From the NCBI GenBank assembly GCA_027306845.1, contig DAHUYY010000123.1, forward strand, positions 1 to 5,966: 5,966 bases of DNA, read 5' to 3'. The stretch is from Vulcanimicrobiota bacterium. GTDB lineage: Bacteria; Vulcanimicrobiota; Vulcanimicrobiia; Vulcanimicrobiales; Vulcanimicrobiaceae. Of the stretch, positions 1 to 5,040 are shown one piece after another (the first letter of the stretch is position 1; the number at the start of each line of letters is the position of its first letter). The notes under the pieces are model-generated. The model searched no databases, was not told where the DNA came from, and saw only the letters and a program-made list of their open reading frames with translations. A program made the position numbers and the translations under genes.

Positions 1-1146
1 TCGTTTGCGTGCGCCGGCGGTACGCTTCCCGGCTTAAAGGGGCGCTTCGTAGCGCCCGGAGCGGAGGTGCTCGCCGGGGCTTCGCTGATCATCGACGCGT
101 CCGTTTCGGATCCAGGCACGGCGATCGCCCTGACGAACTGTGGTGTGCCAATCGTGTGCGCCAGTACGACGGGTGCCGAGGAATTCTTATCCGGCGTTCG
201 CCTGTTCGATCCGTGGAATTGGCGTACGGTTTTGGGCGCAGTTTCAAGCGCGCGCGGTATGGGCGCGCCACGGTTGGAGCGGGACCCCATGCCGCTCGGC
301 GATCTGCGCCGGACATTGGACGGCGCCCGCGCGCCGCATATCGAAAACGAACCGCTCGTCTCGATCGTGGTCTGTACGTACAACCGCCCGACAATGCTCG
401 AAGAGTGTCTGTCATCTCTCGATCGGCAACAGTATAGAAACCTCGATATTATCGTCGTCAACGACGCGGGCGCGCCGGTCGCCGAGATCGTTGCGAAACA
501 CTCACGAGCTCGACTCGTGGACCTGCCGGTGAACGGAGGCGTCGCAAAGGCGATCAACGCCGGGCTCCGGGCAGTGCGCGGAAAGTACGCCGCGGTGACG
601 GCTGACGATGACTCCTATCTGCCGGACTTTACGGCGCGCCTGGTAGCGGCGCTCGAACGGACCGGTGCGGCGGTCGCACATTCGAACACGATGACTCGAT
701 TTTTTGAGACGGGCGACAACGGAGAACCCCGCCTCGTGGGATTCGCGAAGCTGGTCTCGCAGCATCTCGATCGATTCGAGCAGTTATGGGCAGGTAACGT
801 ATTGATGAATGGCTTGATGGTTCGTCGCGACGTCCTCGAAACCCACGGACTTTTGAACACCGATCTAGTGCAATTCGATTATGAGTTCGTGTTGCGACTT
901 TCACAGGTATACGATTTCGTATGGGTGGACCATGTGATGACGGAATGGAATTACATGACGGACCGAAGTACGTTTTCGCATTCCGTCGGATTGGAAAAAA
1001 TAACGGAGAGTTTGGAAAAGATTTTTGCCCAATACCCATCTAGCGGGAGCGCCATGGTTGAGTCCGGTCGCAAGGGGACGCTCACCTGGTATGCAGAGAA
1101 GCATGGGAAAAACTATTGGGAACCGCCATTACGGCTGGAGCTTTGA
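1..1146 (+). CDS. Glycosyltransferase, GT4-like tail fused to GT2 domain (5' partial)
   Basis: The reading frame is open from base 1 to the TGA at 1144-1146 (381 residues visible), so the true start lies outside the window; the GTG at 67 is internal. Residues 1 to about 90 resemble the second Rossmann half of a GT-B (GT4-type) transferase: SDPGTAIALTNCGVPIVCAS followed by TGAEEFLSG, matching the usual 'EA-ALA-GVPVV-(T/G)G--E' nucleotide-sugar region. A second transferase starts near residue 119 with the GT2 opening VSIVVCTYNRP, then IIVVNDAG and an acidic cluster ADDDS at 201-205, the expected metal/nucleotide-sugar DXD site. FDYEFVLRL lies where GT2 enzymes carry the catalytic base. No membrane segment is apparent. 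The protein would add two sugars, or one with the GT-B half degenerate, to a cytoplasmic glycan intermediate. Donor and acceptor cannot be told. The GT2 assignment is firm; the GT4 assignment rests on one visible half-domain. Confidence 0.9.
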   Translation, partial: SFACAGGTLPGLKGRFVAPGAEVLAGASLIIDASVSDPGTAIALTNCGVPIVCASTTGAEEFLSGVRLFDPWNWRTVLGAVSSARGMGAPRLERDPMPLGDLRRTLDGARAPHIENEPLVSIVVCTYNRPTMLEECLSSLDRQQYRNLDIIVVNDAGAPVAEIVAKHSRARLVDLPVNGGVAKAINAGLRAVRGKYAAVTADDDSYLPDFTARLVAALERTGAAVAHSNTMTRFFETGDNGEPRLVGFAKLVSQHLDRFEQLWAGNVLMNGLMVRRDVLETHGLLNTDLVQFDYEFVLRLSQVYDFVWVDHVMTEWNYMTDRSTFSHSVGLEKITESLEKIFAQYPSSGSAMVESGRKGTLTWYAEKHGKNYWEPPLRLEL

Positions 1147-1166
1147 ACCGAAGCCGCGGCGGTTAG

Positions 1167-2228
1167 CTAGAACGGTCCTATAAACGAGAGGTCGGGCTGA
1201 TCGGCGGGCGCCTTTCGCACAAGTTTCCACTCCTGCGCGCTGCGTTGCGGTTTACCGAACAATGCCGCGACTTCGTTGGCGATCGTCACCGCGGTGGGGT
1301 AATACATTTCGGCGGCAACCGGTGACGCAGCGGTGTGCCAATCCGGAAGCGTAACACGGACCGGCCGCGCTCGTAAATTCTCGAGTGCTAGTTCGGCGGC
1401 GAGCGCGATGATCTCTCCGGCGAACCCGAGCGTTTTCCAGGCGGCATCGCAGGCTACCAGCCGGCCGGTCTTGCGGACGGAGGCGATGATACCATCGACG
1501 TCGAGGGGGCGTATCGAGCGCACGTCAACTACCTCCGCTTCGATTCCATGACGGGCTAGGGCTTCAGCGGCGCGCAGCGCTTCGATAACCATGAACGATG
1601 TGGCGACGATCGACACATCGTAGCCTTCTCGTACGACGTTCGCCATACCGAGTGGCGTTTCGTACATCTCCTCGGGCACCGGGCCGAAGGTGTTGTGCAG
1701 CCATCGATGTTCGATGAAGAGGACCGGATCGTTGTCGTGAGCGGCGGCGATGAGCATGCCCTTAGCGTCGGCTGGAATCGCCGGCGTTACGACTTTCAAG
1801 CCCGGAACGTGCGCGAACATGGCTTGCAGATTTTGGCTATGCTGAGGTCCCTGCCCCCACCCGCGACCGACGATCGCGCGAATCACGAGCGGCACGCTCT
1901 GCTGGCCGTTGAACATCGAATACCACTTGGCTGCATTATTGACGATTTGGTCAAGTGCGAGCAGCAAGAAGTCGATCCGCTGGTGCACCATGATAGGTCG
2001 CATGCCCATCAGCGCGGTACCGATGCAAATGCCCGTCATGGCGTTTTCGGATGTCGGCATGTCGAGGACGCGCTTGGGCCCGTACTTCACGTGCAGCCCC
2101 GCCGTCGTGCCAAAAATCGACTTCGGATCGGTAGTTCCCAGCCCGATGACGTAGACGCGGTCGCTCTCGGACATGAGTTGGTCTGTCGCTTCGCGGATGG
2201 CCGCGCCGTAGGATATTTCGCGGCTCAT
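1167..2228 (-). CDS. TPP-dependent 2-oxoacid dehydrogenase E1 beta subunit-like protein
   Basis: 353 residues, close to the usual E1 beta length (about 325-350). It has the transketolase pyrimidine-binding domain followed by the transketolase C-terminal domain. Visible landmarks are the TPP-activating glutamate E61 in PTSENAMTGICIGTALMG, the IDFLLLALDQIVNNAAKW helix, active-site H130 in PQHSQ, FAHVPGLKVVTPAIPADAKG, and in the C-terminal half VEVVDVRSIRPLD-type and VRKTGRLV strings. The start is the ATG at 2228, whose ATGA overlaps the E1 alpha stop; the frame is open further upstream but that is E1 alpha coding sequence. No Shine-Dalgarno sequence precedes it, so translational coupling to E1 alpha is likely. 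With E1 alpha it should form an alpha2beta2 enzyme that decarboxylates a 2-oxo acid on TPP. The residues after about 320 extend slightly past the usual end. No E2 or E3 gene is in view. The substrate is unknown; a pyruvate, acetoin or branched-chain dehydrogenase role cannot be excluded. Confidence 0.93.
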   Translation of the reverse strand: MSREISYGAAIREATDQLMSESDRVYVIGLGTTDPKSIFGTTAGLHVKYGPKRVLDMPTSENAMTGICIGTALMGMRPIMVHQRIDFLLLALDQIVNNAAKWYSMFNGQQSVPLVIRAIVGRGWGQGPQHSQNLQAMFAHVPGLKVVTPAIPADAKGMLIAAAHDNDPVLFIEHRWLHNTFGPVPEEMYETPLGMANVVREGYDVSIVATSFMVIEALRAAEALARHGIEAEVVDVRSIRPLDVDGIIASVRKTGRLVACDAAWKTLGFAGEIIALAAELALENLRARPVRVTLPDWHTAASPVAAEMYYPTAVTIANEVAALFGKPQRSAQEWKLVRKAPADQPDLSFIGPF

Positions 2229-3220
2229 CGGCCGGCCGTGACGCTGCTGTACGCGTCTCCGAAACTCTGGCCGGTGGGGAACGGCGATGCGAGTGCAAAC
2301 GCGAACGCATCGTCTACCTCCGCCGCGCATTCGCGAGCCATATCCTCTCTGCTCTTCGGCTCAATGGTGCTCGTTTGACTCAGACGCCGCTCCATCGCCG
2401 CGATTGGATCGCGCGCCCGCCACGATTCGAACTCGGCGATGCTGCGATAGCCTAATTCATTATCGTATGCGGGTCCGCAGTGTTCTCTCCAACGATAGGT
2501 CTCGAACTCGAGGACGTAGGGACCCGCACCAGAGCGTGCATGTGTCGCTGCGATGGTTGCGAGGCGATACACTTCCTCAACGTCGTTTCCGTCTCCGCGC
2601 GCACCTGCGATTCCGTGGCTCGCGGCAATCCCGACCACATCGCGCGCCGGCGGCTGCCGCACGCTCAGGGGCGAGTATACCGAGAAAAAGTTGTTTTCGA
2701 CCACATAGACGATCGGCAACGCTTTCAATGCGGCAAAATTGATGCTCTCGACGAACGCACCCTCTTCAGTGGCACCGTCGCCCAGGTAAACGACCGTGAT
2801 TTCGTCGCGACCGTCGAGCCACGTTGCGAAGGCTACCCCCGTCGCGACCGGCACGATATTCCCAACTATTGGGGTTGAGCCGAGCATGTTCGCGCTCAGA
2901 TCGATCAGATGCATAGAGCCGCCGTGGCCCCCACAACATCCCGTTGCGCGGCCGTACAGTTCCGCGATGAAGCGCCGCATGTCACCACCCTTGGCCAGGT
3001 AGTGCGCGTGCGCTCGATGCGTGGAGAGAACGAAATCCCGCCGCTCGAGGGCCGCTGAAACGCCGACGGCAATGGCCTCCTGCCCGATGCTAAGGTGAAC
3101 AGGACACCGCATTTCCTGCTCATCATACCGTTCGGCAATCCGCTCTTCGACAGTTCTGATCCGAAGCATACCCTGGTATAGGCGCAGCCGCAGGCGGTCC
3201 ACTGAATCGCTTGACGCCAC
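2225..3220 (-). CDS. TPP-dependent 2-oxoacid dehydrogenase E1 alpha subunit-like protein
   Basis: 331 residues, normal for the E1 alpha family. The TPP/metal motif is intact: GDG at 147-149 through ENN at 175-177, about 30 residues apart as expected. Other family landmarks are LYQGMLRIRTVEERI near the N-terminus, SIGQEAIAVGV (45-54), THRAHAHYLAKGGD (67-80) with candidate active-site histidines, and GGHGGSMHLID (97-107). The segment where pyruvate and branched-chain E1 alpha carry the conserved YR-x-GHS-x-D loop reads TYRWREHCGPAYDNELGYR (241-259), so 'GHS' is replaced by 'EHCGP'. This points to a separate subfamily. The start is GTG at 3220, preceded by AAGG with 8 bases of spacing; this keeps the N-terminal helix complete, unlike the later ATG at 3169. 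It is the first gene of the minus-strand operon and overlaps E1 beta by four bases. The family is certain; the substrate and whether the product goes to lipoyl-E2 or to a sugar acceptor are not. Confidence 0.94.
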   Translation of the reverse strand: MASSDSVDRLRLRLYQGMLRIRTVEERIAERYDEQEMRCPVHLSIGQEAIAVGVSAALERRDFVLSTHRAHAHYLAKGGDMRRFIAELYGRATGCCGGHGGSMHLIDLSANMLGSTPIVGNIVPVATGVAFATWLDGRDEITVVYLGDGATEEGAFVESINFAALKALPIVYVVENNFFSVYSPLSVRQPPARDVVGIAASHGIAGARGDGNDVEEVYRLATIAATHARSGAGPYVLEFETYRWREHCGPAYDNELGYRSIAEFESWRARDPIAAMERRLSQTSTIEPKSREDMARECAAEVDDAFAFALASPFPTGQSFGDAYSSVTAGR

Positions 3221-3228
3221 TACGAAAA

Positions 3229-3232
3229 CCTT
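3229..3232 (-). promoter_or_regulatory. Ribosome-binding site of E1 alpha
   Basis: On the minus strand AAGG lies 8 bases before the GTG at 3220 and is the only Shine-Dalgarno-like string near it. It supports the GTG start. It is separated by one base from the perfect hairpin at 3234-3255, so stem stability could affect ribosome access. Confidence 0.55.
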
Positions 3233-3233
3233 G

Positions 3234-3255
3234 GGGGCCGAGCGTATTCGGCCCC
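3234..3255 (-). promoter_or_regulatory. Perfect 8-bp hairpin in the E1 alpha leader
   Basis: GGGGCCGA (3234-3241) and TCGGCCCC (3248-3255) are exact inverted complements around a 6-base loop. The same hairpin forms on either strand, but only the minus-strand transcript clearly has it next to a gene: it ends one base before the AAGG ribosome-binding site of E1 alpha. On the minus strand it is followed by CAAGGTTTTCG, a run of only four T, and no minus-strand gene lies upstream in the window, so a plain terminator is less likely than a leader stem or an operator. Confidence 0.45.
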
Positions 3256-3311
3256 ATCATCAAACCGGGGATTCATTGCGGATGTAACATTCCTTCCGTA
3301 CTCCTCACGCG

Positions 3312-3441
3312 AAAGGGCAAACGCGTAGCGTCCTTTGGCATGGCTATAAGGCTGACCTTCCCATCAGGCGCCCCCGGGTCGCGTCTTACGGGCTACACCG
3401 TTTGCGAAGGGCTGCCCGAAGGCCCGGAGCAGTGACGCTAC
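3312..3441 (+). promoter_or_regulatory. Candidate structured mRNA leader (riboswitch-like) of the kinase/nucleotidyltransferase operon
   Basis: Read by eye, the leader contains nested helices. P1: GCAAACG-C-GTAGC (3317-3329) with GCTAC-AC-CGTTTGC (3392-3405), 12 pairs with a small internal loop. P2 inside P1: ATGG (3340-3343) with CCAT (3361-3364), then AAGG (3348-3351) with CCTT (3356-3359) around a CTGA loop. P3 inside P1: GGCGC (3367-3371) with GCGTC (3381-3385), one G-U pair. P4 after P1: CTGCCCG (3412-3418) with CGG-A-GCAG (3425-3432), one bulged A. P1 to P3 make a three-way junction. Two alternatives compete with P1: a local hairpin AAAGG-(GCAA)-ACGC / GCGT-CCTTT (3312-3336), and GTAGCGTC (3325-3332) with GACGCTAC (3434-3441) next to the start. 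I recognise no known riboswitch class. GC-rich DNA folds readily, so this is a candidate only. Confidence 0.4.
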
Positions 3442-3447
3442 AGAGGG

Positions 3448-5025
3448 ATGGCTCGGACCATTTTGAAACACGATTATCGCATGAACTTTTCGGATCGCTC
3501 CCACGCAGCCGATAAAATTGTCTCGCTCAAGCAATTGGCTACGTGTGTCGCGACGATGCAGGCAGCCGGGAAAAAAGTCGTGTTGTGTCACGGCGTTTTC
3601 GACCTCTTGCACTACGGGCATTTGTTGCACTTTGAGGAGGCTCGCAAGCAAGGCGACGCGCTGGTCGTTACGATCACGCCGGACATCTACGTTAATAAAG
3701 GGCCAAACCGCCCCGCATTCACGGAATCCTATCGGGCGAGAATGCTTGCTGCGCTCGATATCGTGGATTACGTCGCCATCAATCAGTCGCCGACCGCCGT
3801 AGAGATGCTCGTAGCCGTGCGGCCGGACATCTTTGCGAAGGGGCCGGACTATAAGGACCCGACGCAAGACATCACCGGCAAGATCGAAGAGGAAGCGGCT
3901 GCCGTGCGCAGCGCCGGGGGCTCCATCTATTACACGGAAGGCCTAACGTACTCGAGCTCGGCGTTTATCAACCGTCACCTCTCATCATATTCGCAAGAAG
4001 TCAACAGTTATTTGACGGAGTTTCGGGAAACGTTCACCCCTTCTCAGATTCACCGCGCGCTCGACGGCCTTCAACGTATGCGCGTTCTGGTCGTAGGTGA
4101 AGCGATCGTCGACGAATACGTTTATGTGGATCAAATGGGCAAATCATCCAAGGAGCCGGTATTGGCGATGCGCTACGCGTCGGAGGAACAATTTGCCGGG
4201 GGTGCGCTGGCTATTGCCAACCACATGGCAGCGTTTATCGATAAGGTCGACGTGGTGACGTTTCTCGGCACGCACGATGTGCGCGAAACCTTCGTGCGAG
4301 AACATCTAGCTTCAAACGTCAACCCGACGTTTTTATATAAGAGCGATTCTCCGACAATCGTGAAACGTCGCTATGTCGAAAGCTATTTGCTTTCCAAGCT
4401 GTTCGAAGTGTATTTTTTTAACGACGAATTGCTAAACGAACGAGATGACGCTCAGTTTTGTTCACATCTAGATGCGATCGCGTCATCGTACGATCTCGTT
4501 GTCGTTGCGGATTTTGGGCACGGAATCTTCACGCAGAACGCCATCGATGTGTTACAGAGCCGGTCGAAATTTTTGGCGATCAACACCCAGCAAAATGCGG
4601 CGAACATCGGCTACCATACACTTTCGCGTTATAAACGGGCCGATTTCGTGTGTACGAACGAGGGGGAGCTGCGCTCGGACTCGCGTACGCGCATCGGTGA
4701 CATCGAGCCGCTTATCCTGGCGATCGCGGAGCGGCTTAACCTGAAAAACACACTCGTTACCCGTGGCAAACGTGGTGCGTTGTTTTACCGTGCCGGTGAG
4801 GGCTGGTCTAGCGGCCCCGCGTTTGCAACGAGCGTAACGGATCGCGTGGGAACCGGGGACGCGGTGCTTTCCTGGACGGCGCCGATGGCGGCGGCGGGCT
4901 TACCGGGGAGCATGATTACGTTCGTGGCTAATGTTATCGGTGCGCAAGCGGCCCAGATCGTTGGGAACCGGAGTGCCGTCGATCGGGTCGCCACATATAA
5001 GTTTATCGAGTCGATGCTCAAATAG
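3448..5025 (+). CDS. Nucleotidyltransferase-PfkB sugar kinase fusion (HldE-like, reversed domain order)
   Basis: 525 residues from ATG 3448. The N-terminal domain (about 43-180) is a cytidylyltransferase-fold enzyme: VVLCHGVFDLLHYGH with nucleotide-binding H55-Y-G-H58, KGPNRPAF, RARMLAALDIVDYV, PDIFAKGPDYKD, and YSSSAFIN (168-175) at the place of the family's ISSTxI motif. The C-terminal domain (211-525) is a PfkB/ribokinase-type kinase: MRVLVVGEAIVDEY, FAGGALAIAN (249-258), TNEGE (403-407), TRGKRGALFY, and D465-RVGTGD471 with D471 the likely catalytic base. The closest known logic is HldE, which phosphorylates and nucleotidylates heptose, but HldE has the kinase first. Substrate and nucleotide (CTP or ATP) are unknown. 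The start is uncertain: AGAGGG touches ATG 3448 with no spacing, and ATG 3481 (514 residues) also keeps both domains. It is the first gene of the plus operon, 15 bp before the SDR gene. Confidence 0.92.
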   Translation: MARTILKHDYRMNFSDRSHAADKIVSLKQLATCVATMQAAGKKVVLCHGVFDLLHYGHLLHFEEARKQGDALVVTITPDIYVNKGPNRPAFTESYRARMLAALDIVDYVAINQSPTAVEMLVAVRPDIFAKGPDYKDPTQDITGKIEEEAAAVRSAGGSIYYTEGLTYSSSAFINRHLSSYSQEVNSYLTEFRETFTPSQIHRALDGLQRMRVLVVGEAIVDEYVYVDQMGKSSKEPVLAMRYASEEQFAGGALAIANHMAAFIDKVDVVTFLGTHDVRETFVREHLASNVNPTFLYKSDSPTIVKRRYVESYLLSKLFEVYFFNDELLNERDDAQFCSHLDAIASSYDLVVVADFGHGIFTQNAIDVLQSRSKFLAINTQQNAANIGYHTLSRYKRADFVCTNEGELRSDSRTRIGDIEPLILAIAERLNLKNTLVTRGKRGALFYRAGEGWSSGPAFATSVTDRVGTGDAVLSWTAPMAAAGLPGSMITFVANVIGAQAAQIVGNRSAVDRVATYKFIESMLK

Positions 5026-5034
5026 AAGGAGAGG
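5026..5034 (+). promoter_or_regulatory. Ribosome-binding site that sets the SDR start at GTG 5041
   Basis: AAGGAGAGG follows directly after the TAG stop of the fusion gene. AAGGAG (5026-5031) is 9 bases from GTG 5041, good spacing. The nearer ATG at 5036 reads ATG CAG TGA and stops after two codons, so it cannot start the SDR; GTG 5041 is in the frame that carries the Rossmann motif. Confidence 0.75.
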
Positions 5035-5040
5035 AATGCA

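Larger units (their letters stand above)
3221..3447. other. Divergent intergenic region between the two operons
   Basis: This 227-bp stretch separates the E1 alpha GTG (3220, minus) from the first ATG of the fusion gene (3448, plus) and should hold promoters for both operons. I see no convincing -35/-10 pair on either strand. TATAAG at 3345-3350 resembles a -10 box on the plus strand but has no TTGACA-like partner 16-18 bases upstream. Apart from the hairpin and leader structures listed separately, no convincing gene or repeat was seen here. Confidence 0.6.

Noticed and set aside
1146..1164. AACCG/CGGTT inverted repeat between the convergent genes as a bidirectional terminator
   Set aside because: Only five pairs around a 9-base loop and no T-run on either strand, so evidence for termination is weak.
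1695..2378. Long plus-strand frame (227 codons) opposite E1 beta and the E1 alpha 3' end
   Set aside because: It is antisense to two clearly real genes and its translation shows no family motif; typical of GC-rich shadow frames.
1167..3220. A complete pyruvate dehydrogenase complex locus
   Set aside because: Only the two E1 subunits are present; the flanking genes on both sides are sugar enzymes, not E2 or E3.
3306..3322. CACGCGAAAGGGCAAAC resembles the 5' arm of the c-di-GMP-I (GEMM) riboswitch
   Set aside because: The required partner strand (GACGCAAAGCC-like) and the tetraloop-receptor part are not found downstream; only the short 5' string matches. A covariance search would settle it.
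3345..3350. TATAAG as a -10 promoter box for the plus operon
   Set aside because: No -35-like sequence sits at the right distance, the TG of an extended -10 is one base off, and it lies inside a predicted inner stem of the leader.
3211..3435. A 74-codon plus-strand frame across the divergent intergenic region
   Set aside because: It starts with a TTG inside the antisense of E1 alpha, has no ribosome-binding site, no recognisable motif, and overlaps the hairpin and leader structures.
3364..3867. Minus-strand frame (167 codons) opposite the start of the fusion gene
   Set aside because: It is antisense to the conserved nucleotidyltransferase domain and has no recognisable product.
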